Source of the DNA: Brienomyrus brachyistius
Lineage: Eukaryota > Chordata > Actinopteri > Osteoglossiformes > Mormyridae
Assembly: GCF_023856365.1 (NCBI RefSeq)
Contig: NC_064539.1
Location: 23,687,019 to 23,751,018 of the forward strand
Length of the DNA stretch: 64,000 nucleotides
Reading direction: 5' to 3'
The translations under genes and the position numbers were made by a program. Below the pieces are notes generated by a model. The model was not told where the DNA came from. It did not search any database and saw only the letters and a list, made by a program, of their open reading frames with translations. Numbering within the stretch: position 1 is the first letter of the stretch; every line of letters begins with the position of its first letter. Shown piece by piece: positions 11,672-22,754 of this stretch.

Positions 11672-13141
11672 AGGAAATGTGTGGCCTGGCACATTAATTT
11701 GTAGGTGTGAAGAGCTGAACCTGCACTCTGTCACAAACCACTGGCTCACAAGCAGGGGTGACGGAAGCGAGATGGAAATGGGGGATTGAGTGGAGAGGCT
11801 GGCATGAAACGAAGCGGTGGGGGTCGGCGCGGGCGTACGTGGGCCCTGGGGGGCAGAAAGCTATGTGGTGCCCAGACCAGCTGCGGCAAGACCTTTAAAC
11901 TCAACGACACAGATGGCAACAGAGAGCAGGATTTGCCCACTAAGACTGAGTGACAGGTGTAAGGGAAATAAATGAGACGAACAAAAAAATAATAAAAGAC
12001 GAAACATTGGGAGGGTGGAGACAGCCAGCCATGGCAGTGCGAAGTCGGCGTGACACAAGAGTAGAAAGAAGATACGAACTGGTCAGCTATCCAAACAGAC
12101 AAGAAAATGCCTGGGAAGAGAGAATGGGAGAGAGAGAATGAAGCAGGGACCGCCAGACAGAGAGAGACAGACAGCGAAAGGGAGAGAGAGGCAGAGAGAG
12201 ACAAACAGACAGTCATAGACGGAGAGATGGAGAGAGTAATTATTTGATGCATAATAGATAAACACGCTTTCCACAAGAAAGGACAAGTTATCATTCCAGC
12301 AGCTTGGTTAAACGGTAATCTGGGGGGGGGGGGGTTGCCGGACTGCTGGTCGCCTTATCTGCTGCCTGCTCACAGACTTCTTTATTCGTAACATAGTGTT
12401 TACTGAGCAGACAAGGAAAATCAATGCAGAAGTAAATTACGTCCTACCAATGAGGAACGGAGCTGTCAATCATGCTCCGGGTCTCGCTCTGATGATGCAG
12501 AGCGAGTCTCGCTCTGATGATGCGTTTTAGGGCCTGGCTTTTTACTTCCCCTTTTCTCAGTCGGCTGATGGAAGCAGCGGCTAGGTCTTTTCCACGTGGG
12601 TGTGGTCCCCTACTGGCATTTAACGGGATTTCCCGTTTAAGCAGCAATCGCCTCTCTACCGCGAGCAGCCCACTCAGCTATCATTCAGAAAAGTCTGCTC
12701 ATCGAATGAATTTCACCCATTTAAATAAAACTCACTGCAAGATTCTGCCACAGGAGGCAAGGGCGAAAGGAGTCACATGTGGGGACGGGAAGACAGAATG
12801 AAGACTTTGGGCTTTGGGTTCAATGAAATGATAGAGGAGGACAACAACAGAACACAGCTGTTTCATGGCAGGAGGGGAGCATAGGAAAATAAAACAGGTC
12901 AGATCCTGGGCACAGCTGTGACTGGGCCGAAACATGTGGTCCAGTCTGATAGGCGCACCAGAAGTTTATATTATCAGAAGTCAGACGCAAGTGAAAGAAC
13001 GGGGTCATTATGGCCCAGGACATCCAAACCCTCACACTTTCACTAATCACACTTAGACATACTCTAAACAACAAAGGCTATCAAAACCACTGTGGAAAAT
13101 GATTCGTCATGTGTCAGCGGCTAAAATGAAAGAGTCTAAAC

Positions 13142-13429
13142 CAGGGATCACCAACGTGGTGCCCGCGGGCACCAGGACGCCCCCAAGGACCACATGAGTC
13201 GCCCGCGGACCTGTTCTAAAAATAGCACAACTCGCCAGTGAGCAGCGTCTAAAGTTTAATTTTACCCTGTTCCTATTCTTTAATCACATTCGCATTTATA
13301 TAGATATGAAGATGACAATATGTTAAAAAAAGCATTTAAAACATGTTTATTATACATGAAGTGGTGGCCCTTCGTATGGCTCAGTACCCATGAAGTAGCT
13401 CTCCGTTTCAAAAAGGTTGGCGACCCCTG
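13142..13429. mobile_element. Non-autonomous hAT-like element (MITE)
   Basis: The ends are imperfect terminal inverted repeats: CAGGGATCACCAACGTGG on the left, and CAGGGGTCGCCAACCTTTT when the right end is reverse-complemented. CAGGGGTCACCAAC ends are typical of hAT (Charlie-like) elements in vertebrates. The 288-bp body has no transposase frame. I could not find a clean 8-bp target duplication (TCTAAACC against GTCAAGGT when ends are set at CAGGG), so either the ends have drifted or the flanks have changed. Confidence 0.65.
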
Positions 13430-15159
13430 GTCAAGGTTCCCACGACCACAGGCTTAAGGCAGATAGGCGCAGCGCTGGCAGTAATAATGATAAAAATAAA
13501 TCTAGAGCGATTATGTATCTGAAGGCAGCGGATTCTGGGCCTTTGCACTGGACCACGCCCCTGCAACCGGCCGCCCACAAGTATTTACCACACTGCGTAG
13601 GAGCGCGGGTCTCCCAGGTAATAGTTTCATCCACAGCTACCTTGAGGGAGTCAGCTGCCATGCATCGCGAGCTGAAAGGCATAGAGCTCTAACGTCACCT
13701 GGGCAGAAAAGTAGCATCATACCCGATGGAGCGTTCGCCCAAAGGATAAAATATGCTAACCTTGTTGACTCTAGTCTGAATGAGACTGAGGGTATAAATG
13801 CATCTGTTTTGCCTTGCGTGGAAATCCCCCTGGACATTATGCTAATAAAAATGTAATTAAATAGAGCTACCGCGGTTTTTAGCCCAGCATTTGGGCGCTT
13901 CGGCGAGGTACGGCTTCTCGGGAACATACAGTAACGAGCTGTCATAACAAATCCGGACCAAGACAACGCAAAGCTCCTAAGGAGAGGAGATGGGGCAGCG
14001 AGCAGGCCTGGATCTCAGGCTCCGCATTCTGAAACTGCAAAATTAGCGTGGCCAGGTTGGCTCTTGAATCCGTAACTGTCAGACCGGGACAGGGTCGATA
14101 TTAATCACGTCGAAATTGATATATTCCCAGCCAGCGGGGAATTGACTGTGTTGGGGGGGGTGGGGGGTGTGTGTGTGAAATATGAGGAAACCTACAAATG
14201 AAATACAAGGAGTGGGTTGCGGGTTTATGGGTTTGTGTGCTAAATTTGCGAAAGGGGAAATTTTGTAAATGGTGTGTTTGATGTACGTGTTTTGCAGTAA
14301 TTTTATTTGTGAGAAGAAGAGGAGGATATTTAATCTGGGTTTTTGGTCATGGAATGAGGCTCAATTGCCCGTTATAAATGCTGACGGCACATTCTGGAAA
14401 CACTGGGTGCTCACTGCCCTCTGGCCTCAGGTCACCTCGCCGTCCCCTTGCAGGGGTCACCCTCGGCTTGTTCGGCCTTAGGTAAGACCCATGAATCGAT
14501 GGAAGATAAATCGATCCAATCTTTCCTTTCCATGTGTATACTGCCATGGATTTTTAGTTAGCATGCTTGTTTGTTGACCACTTGACCTTTGAACTGCAGA
14601 GAGGCACACAGGGGAGAGGTGACACAATTCACCACGGGCGTATTCCCCAATGTCCTCTTCACACACCTTCCTGTGGACAGTGATGCTTAAATCCAAAGCA
14701 GGACTGTGAAAGTTCTTGCTGCCCAATTACTATAGGTGACATTTATTGCCCTACTGAGATCAGCTCTGAGTGGTTACACAGAGAATATTTAACTATAATT
14801 TATATGTCCACCACCACATCACTAATTTAAGTGCCCACCACATCACCACGTGCATTCAGCTCATGACTAATTAGACATATTTTGAATGCGATGGATAGAG
14901 ATCATAAAGGTTTGCAATTGTTGTTGTTGTGACGACTTAATATTTGCAGCAAATATTTAACAATACCACTAAATACAGAACAGTTCTATTTGTAACATTT
15001 TACTTCTATCAGTTTTGTGTAAAAATATCACATCATCAAGTAGCTACTAGTTATCGTTAATAATATGAATTGGAAATTATAATATTGTTTAATATAGTAA
15101 ATGGGCAGCTAAAATCCATAAAAGATGCTGAATATTTAACTTAATTTATTTTACGTCCC
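13430..15159. other. Noncoding sequence left of the CpG block
   Basis: No exon or repeat was recognised. Short open frames occur on both strands without family resemblance. The last 400 bases before the CpG block are AT-rich. Confidence 0.4.
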
Positions 15160-15950
15160 CGGTGTACTTGTGCCCATGTTCTGTCCGACAAGTACCGGCG
15201 CCCCAGCACTTCCGTCGTTTGCTGAGAGCCAGTCCGCAATCGGGAGCGGAGCCGGCCGGCAGCGACGACCCGAGTCTGGCCCTGGGCCTTTTGAAATTGC
15301 CGTCAGTCCGCCGATGGTGTCACCGCGGTCGCCGCCTTCCTGGGCCCCCGATTGGGTGACCCGTGGGAATGTCTCAGTCTGCTCACCGGTCTGATTGGTC
15401 CGAGGGCGGTCTGTCGCGAGCCGGGAGGATGCACCACACCGGGCGCCCACAGTTCCTGCAGTTCAGCGCAGGGGGACGGATCGGTTGTGGAGGAGTGGGA
15501 CTGCGTGCAGCGGCCGAAGCCTTCACCTGACCGAATCGCCCTTAGTAAATACGGAAGACGGTGCACCCTTCTCTGCAGACAACTGACCGGTGCTTCGCCG
15601 GCGCGGGACCTGCGGACACGGCATCCCGAGCTTAACCGAAGGACGGGAATGATTTGCGAGCAGACGAATGGAACTCGGTGGAGGGGACCCCCGTTTCAGC
15701 CGTCGGGTTTTACCGCATCGTAACGCACTCCCGCGGCTTCTGCGTGTAAGTCTGCGGGCGATCGGGGCATCGCCTCCTGGTCTCCCCGGAGATCGGGGCC
15801 GGCGAGTCTCCCCGCCTCTCTGTGGATGAGCGGAGCGCCGAGCGCGTCCAGCGCATCTATAAACGCGTGTGCGCGCACAACCCGAGTTCACTGCGTTTGG
15901 AGGAAAACCGAGGGGAAAAGGCGCTGATGTGACATTGAACCTGGGCTCCG
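15160..15950 (+). promoter_or_regulatory. CpG-rich block, likely FAM222A promoter and noncoding first exon
   Basis: GC-rich sequence dense in CpG stands out from the AT-richer flanks. It contains a strong 5' splice site (GTAAGT, 15746-15751) and a TATA-like CTATAAA at 15857-15863. Several open frames cross it on both strands, as expected for CpG-rich DNA, but none resembles a known protein. FAM222A is the next + strand gene and its first coding exon begins behind a splice acceptor, so it needs an upstream noncoding exon. Assigning this block to FAM222A is inference. The TATA-like box lies downstream of the donor, so there may be two start sites, or a promoter for a gene leaving on the - strand. 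Confidence 0.5.
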
Positions 15951-18900
15951 ATTGTGAAAATGCACACAGGAGGACGGAGGGGGAGATATTTGGTTTCAAG
16001 TAACAAAAATCTGATCATTTTGATACTTTGTTAAGTGGAGGTCCGGTGCTGAGGCAACAGCTGCACGGATTTTCACGGGTTTCCGTAAGGGGATGATGAA
16101 CCGAGCTGCTTTATTTTTTCTTCTTAATTTGTACTAAGACACGACTTTGACCGAGGAGCCGGCTAAGTCCGTCGGGGTAGCGGCCAGCGGAGACCAGGAT
16201 GAAAAATGTGCGTTCGCCAGCAAATTGATTCGGGAGATGTGCAGCCCGAATCGTGCCGCCTCGGCTAGTCCAGAAGGTACCCAAACAGCCCGGTCACAGT
16301 TGCAGGACTTCAGGATTAATCATGAAACCACGGTTTTGTGCCCGATTCCTACCGATGTGAGGGAGATTGACCAGGGCACTGTTCTCTATGGATCTCTGAC
16401 TTGCAACACCCAACGATTAATGGTAAATAATGACTCGAGTTTGGAGCGGATATTTTTTTCTTGACACCGTTACAAGCAAAGAACGGGCACACCATATGGT
16501 GTTTATTAATGAGGTTTGTTCCTTTATAAATAAGGGTTATTCTTTGTTTTTTTTTTTTGTTTTTTTGCGGTAACAACTTGCTGTCAAAACCTTTTAATTG
16601 CCTGGTATGGGAAGCTGGGGACTGTGCCGGGAAGTACAACTTGTCTTTGAAGTCAGATGACCTTTGCAAGCCATCAGCCAAATTGGTTTCATGGAATGTG
16701 TGTGTGTGTAATGAGCTGGAGGAAAATCAAGGTGTCTCAGTCTGAAATGGCTTCAGGAACTGATCTGAAGTGCCGCTCTACTTTAATTTCAGAGCCCGGT
16801 CTGGACGGGTAATAATTTCAGTTTCCAGCGAGGAAGCCGGCGTTCAGCAGCTGATCCTCGGGATATAAAAGATTATAGGGCTCTCTTTTGTACAAACCCA
16901 GCGTGCTTTACATGTGGGGAGTGGGGAAATTTCCCCGGCGCCTCTTTCCTTCTAACTAATACCATCTTTGGCCGTGTTTTATATATTTTTTTTGCGTTGT
17001 CATTTTTAGTATGTTACTTTATAAACGGATAATCTAATTCGCTAGATTAAAAATAAGCAATGGACGTTGTCCTTATTTTTGACACTTTTATGTGATATTT
17101 ACTGCGCCGGTGCGGGTGTCTTGAGACCATTTACGAGGTTGCCTGTGGGACTCGTGTGGGAGAGGAGAAAATGTGCAGTGGTGAATTTGGTATTTCTGTT
17201 CTGTATCAGTGAAATAATGCGTAAATGGCATAAATATGTCCTGCTGGGAACCCCGATCAGCCTGTCAAATTTCTCCCGTTTCATAAACTGTTATTTAGTT
17301 GCTTGACGGATCCCTCAATAGTCGAGTACTGGTCCAGTGACAGCGATAGTCTGAATTAAAGCAAATACTGAATACGATACGGCCGCAGTTACAGTTTCGG
17401 CTTTTAACTGAATACGTTTCTCTAAAGCCGAATCTCTACACTGACTGACGAATCTTAACAATTATAAAGTTTTGCATGACGGAAGTAGGTGCAGAATTAA
17501 GACATTTTGCTCCTATTCGATTTAAGATAGACGATCAATATTTGATGTATTTTGCGAAGTGATGTTTTAAAGATGTGTCTGTGTTAGACAAATTCCAACC
17601 AAAATTGCGGAAGGGCTTCTTAGAAATGACCGTTTTAAATATCAATTTACACAATCTGACTGTCTTTGGTTATTGATTTACCAATATGTAACTTTCACTG
17701 GGATTCACCGAAGCCATCCTGGGGGACTGACGTTTGTACTGTGATGCTGAAATGGGGTTAATCGAGGAAAGTAGGGTCTGGTTTCATTTTTTTTTCCAGG
17801 GCATCCCTCAAGTGAGTCTCTGGTTTTAGGTGGTGAGATCTGGGTGTCTTCTGATCCGCGGTTGACAGAGGAGATGACGGTCTGTGTCATGTGCAGCCTC
17901 CTGCCCCGTCACTCTTGGCTTTGCTGCTGCAGGGTGTTCGGTTGCTGGGTTTCAGATAAGCCCACAAAGGTGCCCCAGGGTTGCGGCACGATGGAGCAAA
18001 CGAGAGCCTCTCAGCGGTAATTGGCCAGCCTATTTCTGTCCCTCGTCCTTTGTTAAGAAAAAGTACCTCTAATAATGGACGGAAAGTGTCCAATCTTCTC
18101 CGTCTTCCCCCCATTCGGACACGCTGGTGAGGTCTCTCGCCACGGGAACGTGCCACACAGCTGGACCTGTGTCAGAGGCTGTTACGACTGGGAGGGACAG
18201 TTTGTAACTGTGTCTCCTCTGTTATGATGACATAATGAGCTGTAGGTGTATCTGTCACACTGGTTACAGGATAAAGGACTGGTAAGGCACCATCATGAGA
18301 TTTTCCCTTAGCGCTCTTTTCTGACCATAAGTGTTGATTAACATCCCAAAGATTCACCTGCTAGGAGAGGAATCCCCAGTTATGACCCGTGTAAACTGGA
18401 CCCCCGTAGGCTGTGTGGCTAGTTTGTTTCAACCCTGATGTTTCCAAGGCAACCTTAATATGTAGGTCATCGAATTACACCTATTGGGTCCCTTTCTCTC
18501 TCTCGCTCTCAGATCTCGACTCCTGATGCCTCAGAGTGCAAATTTCAAAATAAACACTCTTCCAGGCTTGCCATGCAAATCAGTACCCCCCTGCCCCCCC
18601 CCAGTAAGACTATTACTCCCACTGTCACCCTGTTCTGCAAAATTCACAAATTTTTCAGCTTCAGTCTCATGTCAAAATGATGTTTGGCTTAACAGTGTCA
18701 AGATGACGGGCCACATAGCATCAGTGGCATGGCCATGATGGCACTGACACAGGTCCATTATCGGCACATTAACTCACAGACTGCTGAGATCTGAGCCGCC
18801 TGACCAAATGTTTTCAGTGGAGCTCTGCTTTTCACTCCTGTGCATGGTGCTGAGGCGTCCTGGGGGAAACACTGTGGTTCATTGCAAATGTAAACAAATG

Positions 18901-19010
18901 GTTCTGTTATTTGTATGTAAGAGGAAGACAGAATTGCTGTACTGCCTGTAGTAATCGCTGCAGGAAGATAGCCAGAGCAGGAAAACTACATCTGAGCCTC
19001 AAACTGTGTG

Positions 19011-19425
19011 TCAGTACTGCCAGACCCAGGGGCCCCTAACTGCGTCAGTAATGTCAGACCCAGGGGCCTCTAACTGTGCGTCAGTACTGCCAGTTCCAGG
19101 GGCCCCTAACTCTGTGTCAGTACTGCCAGACCCTGGGGCCCCTAACTGTGCGTCAGTAGTGTCAGACCCAGGGGCCTCTAACTGTACATCAGTACTGACA
19201 CAGATCCAGGGGCCCCTAACTCTGTGTCACTACTGCCAAACCCGTGGGCCCCTAACTGTGCGTCAGTATTGTCAGACCCAGGGGCCTCTAACTGTGCGTC
19301 AGTTCTGCCAGACCCTGGGGCCCCTAACTGTGTGTCAGTAGTGTCAGACACAGAGACCTCTAACTGTGCGTCAGTACTGCCAGATCCAGGGGCCCCTAAC
19401 TGCGTCAGTACTGCCAGTACAAGGT
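19011..19425 (+). repeat. 36-bp minisatellite, about twelve units with three-unit periodicity
   Basis: Unit starts (TCAGTA or close) fall at 19011, 19045, 19081, 19117, 19153, 19189, 19227, 19263, 19299, 19335, 19371 and 19405: nearly all 36 apart, with 34 and 38 at three steps. Core words are CAGACCCAGGGGCC and CTAACTGTG. Because 36 is a multiple of three, + strand frames stay open through it; these are not genes. Unit types GGCCCC and GGCCTC follow a C-T-C pattern over three units. Confidence 0.92.
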
Positions 19426-22400
19426 TTGTACTTTCAATCTGAGGAAATATGGGTAGATAGTACTCACTGACCCTGTGTCCCTGAATACCCTGAAGCGGTT
19501 ACAGAAAATGGATGGATGGTTGGATGGATGGGTAGAACTCACTGAACACTATTTCTTTTTATGAAGTACAGAGTCCTTTCTTTTCTTGGCTGATATTAAC
19601 AGGCTGGTTTTTTCTTTGTTTTTAAAGCACCTCAAAAATGAGTCTGTATAAAATCACAAATCGATCTTAAATGACCCGGCAGTGGTTTCATACATGGCGT
19701 GATTGTGGTAGACTGACTGTCATGGTGATCCTCTGTCCCCCAAACAGTTGCTTGATGACAGGTCCATGTGTGCCCCCCCCCCCAGCCGCGCAGTACGCTG
19801 TTCACAGGCACCTGTTATCAGACTGAACCTCCCACAGCAGAAGGGGCTGAGATGAAGCTCTGCATCTGAAAGACCACAGTGTTCTCCCTTCCAGATGAAT
19901 ATGACAGACCCCAGACCACATTACCTCCTGCTAGGAGTTTTGAGCCCCTGGAAAAAATGTCACCTTGGGCCCCCGGTTACATTATTAAAATGTTCGTATT
20001 CAAGGACTCCTGTAAAGGGCTCGGCTCCCAGAATCTGCCTGGGTATCCACATCCCTACTGTGCCTCTGCATCATTCCCGGTGTCTCAGTTCTCCTTTGTG
20101 CGGAGTTCACTTTAAATTCAATTTTTGTTGATGTCAGGCAGAGAGCATCTTGTGGAGCAGTGAGGTTAACACACTTCTGGCACAGAGCCCTGGACCTGAG
20201 CCTGATCTTGGGAAGCTCAGAAAGATGAGGTGGACATGCCGTTCACCCCGGCGAGGTTCGCGAGGACTCAACGGCCCCCGTGAAGCCTTCAGGGCCTTAA
20301 GCATCATTTGGGTGATCGTCACCTTTGATCTTTTGGGGCCTTAGCCTGCCCCTCCTGGCATCTGCTTTGGGGATGTAGCTGTAAGTATTTCTTGATCTTC
20401 TCAAGGACTTCCAGTTTCTGGTAACACCATTTTGAGCACCAGGGTTATACTGGGCTGAGATAGCATAGTCCCAGCCTATGCTCCATCACTCTCCGCCGAT
20501 TCCTTTATCCGAAGCTAGTTGAGTAGCTGAGGGACTCTCTGTTTACGTTAATAAACATTTCCCTGAATTAGTAGAAAGTTTAATAGCAGCGTGTCTTGCT
20601 CTGAGGTTTCAGCTTGTGGCCCCAAAACATGTGCTTTAAACATTAGTCCTGAACTATTTAAATTATAGACCTTGTGATTTGGACATATGTTTTTCTGGTA
20701 TCACTCGTCACAACACGCTGGGTGTTGGCAGCTCCCAGGAAAGCCTGGGAGACACAAAATGCATCCTCTCCTAAAAGCTCTGCTTAAGATCTGCAGGTGA
20801 GGTAACTGGCATAGATTCCAGAAATATTTTAGGATTTATTCTGGTGTAGCTTTTTAATTTGGGATGAGATGCCTGATAATTCCGGTCTAATTATATGTCA
20901 GTACAAATTGCCTCTGCTTCTGAGCATCTGGTCCTGAGCTGCACGCGTCCGCATCTCTGAACTCTAGCCGTCATGAAACCCGAAGGCAGGTCATCCTGAG
21001 CGCTGGCTCGGTCTCCACGTTTGGACCGGCCGCAGTGTCTCCTGCCAGTCCACCGTAATAGGAGATCTGGAAAAAACGACTCGACCCAGCCAGTGATACT
21101 CGCTGTGCGCCTTCTGCCTCTGCTACCCAATTATTCAAGGAGACGCTGGAGTCTAAAGACCAGGAGAAGTCTGGGCGTGAGGGACTATTGATTTCCGTCC
21201 ATCAGGCTGTATAGTTTTCATTCTTTTCTTCCCCCCTCTGCCTCTCCACCCCTGCCCCCGCCCCAATCCATATGGTGTTGTCTGAGGAATTGGGAGGACG
21301 GTTTTGAGAATGAAAGCGGGAGATCGAACTGTGAGCGGCGATTCCAAGGGTATTGAGCTGACCCGGGGGCCGTGCTAAGGGGCTGTTAGGACATTGAGCG
21401 TATCCTCAACATCATCTTCCCAGGAGTTACAGTTTTTAATAGCTATTACGCTCACCGTTGATTTATGACACTCCCTGGACTTTTAATTAGAATAATGAGG
21501 TTTTGACAAAAAAAAAAAACCAAAAGAACCTGATGACCATAAAATTAGCTGGCATGTTGATTACGGGACGTGTTGGCGGGCCGTCAGGTTCCAGTTCAGA
21601 ACTGGGTTGGGAGGGGAGCTTTATGCTCCGATCCAGATGGAGCCCGGCACACTGCTGGCTGCCTTCTAAAAGCCGTGGTGAATTAGCCCGCGCCACGTTG
21701 ATGGACTGTGTGCCATGATAGTAATAGTGCTGAAATTGCTGCTGGGCAAACCTGCTGAATGCAGTGTTTTGTGACATTTTCTGTGTGAAAATAATAATAA
21801 TGACAATGATGATGCCAGGCTTGTGCTGGGTCGGCTGAAATCCGGACGTCTGATAGTTTGTCCTCTGTCTCGTGCTGTCAGGGTGCTTCCCAGACTGATC
21901 CTGCCTGATTTTGGAAAAAGCCATTTTTAAAAATTGCCCTTCAGCCCCAGCTGTGCGTTCCTTCTGGGCAGAAATTTAATTTCTGAACTTTCTTCCATAT
22001 TTCTGAAGCCTTTCCTCTCCCCCCGACATCTGATCGGCTTCTGCCGGCCTGGACTGGCTCCTTGGCTTTAAGCGACGCTGAGAAGCAGGTTCTTTTTGGG
22101 GCGGGCGGTTCGAGGGGTGTTTGTATGAATACGGAACACCCCCCATATCTCTTCATAACCCAGGTGCCTCTAGCTGGAAGCCGCTGCCTATTTTATCTCC
22201 CGTTTATTATTTTGCGTCACTGGGTCCTGAATTCCTGCAATATCATGCCCCCCGGTTCTGCCGCCTCTGCACGCCGACGTGCCTCTCTGGGGAGCTGTGG
22301 GCGCCAGCGTGCAAACCCCCTCACACCCCCCACACCCCCCCCGTCCTCACACACACACACACGCATGCACTCATCCCCTCCCTCCTTCTTTCCATTTTCT

Positions 22401-22719
22401 GTCATTCCTCGCCTCTCGTCAGCTTTGAACACCCACACCTCCTTCTCTTGTACACTCCCACTCCCCCCCCATTTCATCCTCCCGTTGCTCTCATTCTTTT
22501 CCATTTCTCTCTCTTCTTTCGTCTCCATCTCTTCCATGTCCCTGCACCCCCCCCCCCCCCCCTTCAGGCTGCTTTATTGCTTCCCGAATGGCTCCACTAA
22601 AAGCCGCCCCCCCCACTCTCCCGTGTGCTGGAGGGGAAACAACTCAATTTATCCATCCTGGTTTTGTGTGGAGTATGAGCCCTGTCACTCCCCTTATCTT
22701 TCTGTTTGTGAAGTGAGTG

Positions 22720-22723
<4 letters not shown>

Positions 22724-22753
<30 letters not shown>
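22724..22753. repeat. (AG)n microsatellite
   Basis: About fifteen AG dinucleotides within a larger purine-rich stretch. A poly-C run of 16 lies about 170 bp upstream (22547-22562). Confidence 0.9.

Positions 22754-22754
<1 letters not shown>

Larger units (their letters stand above)
5230..13140. other. Noncoding region, no gene recognised
   Basis: No exon, RNA gene or named repeat could be supported. Present are poly-C or poly-G runs (5647, 9785, 10557, 10859, 11114, 11649 and 12322), an (ATA)n microsatellite at 10754-10791 and a 19-bp unit repeated about 2.4 times at 7100-7145. A 73-codon - strand frame at 8478-8257 reads protein-like but matches nothing I know. Sequence upstream of FAM222A could hold distal regulatory DNA. 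Confidence 0.4.

Noticed and set aside
12083..12294. Ser/Leu-rich - strand frames
   Set aside because: Produced by the GAGAGA-rich tract at 12.1-12.24 kb.
15523..15999. 158-codon - strand frame in the CpG block
   Set aside because: Arg/Pro/Ala-rich translation typical of CpG-island DNA read on the wrong strand.
19006..19442. + strand frames of 111 and 72 codons
   Set aside because: They come from the 36-bp minisatellite, whose length is a multiple of three.
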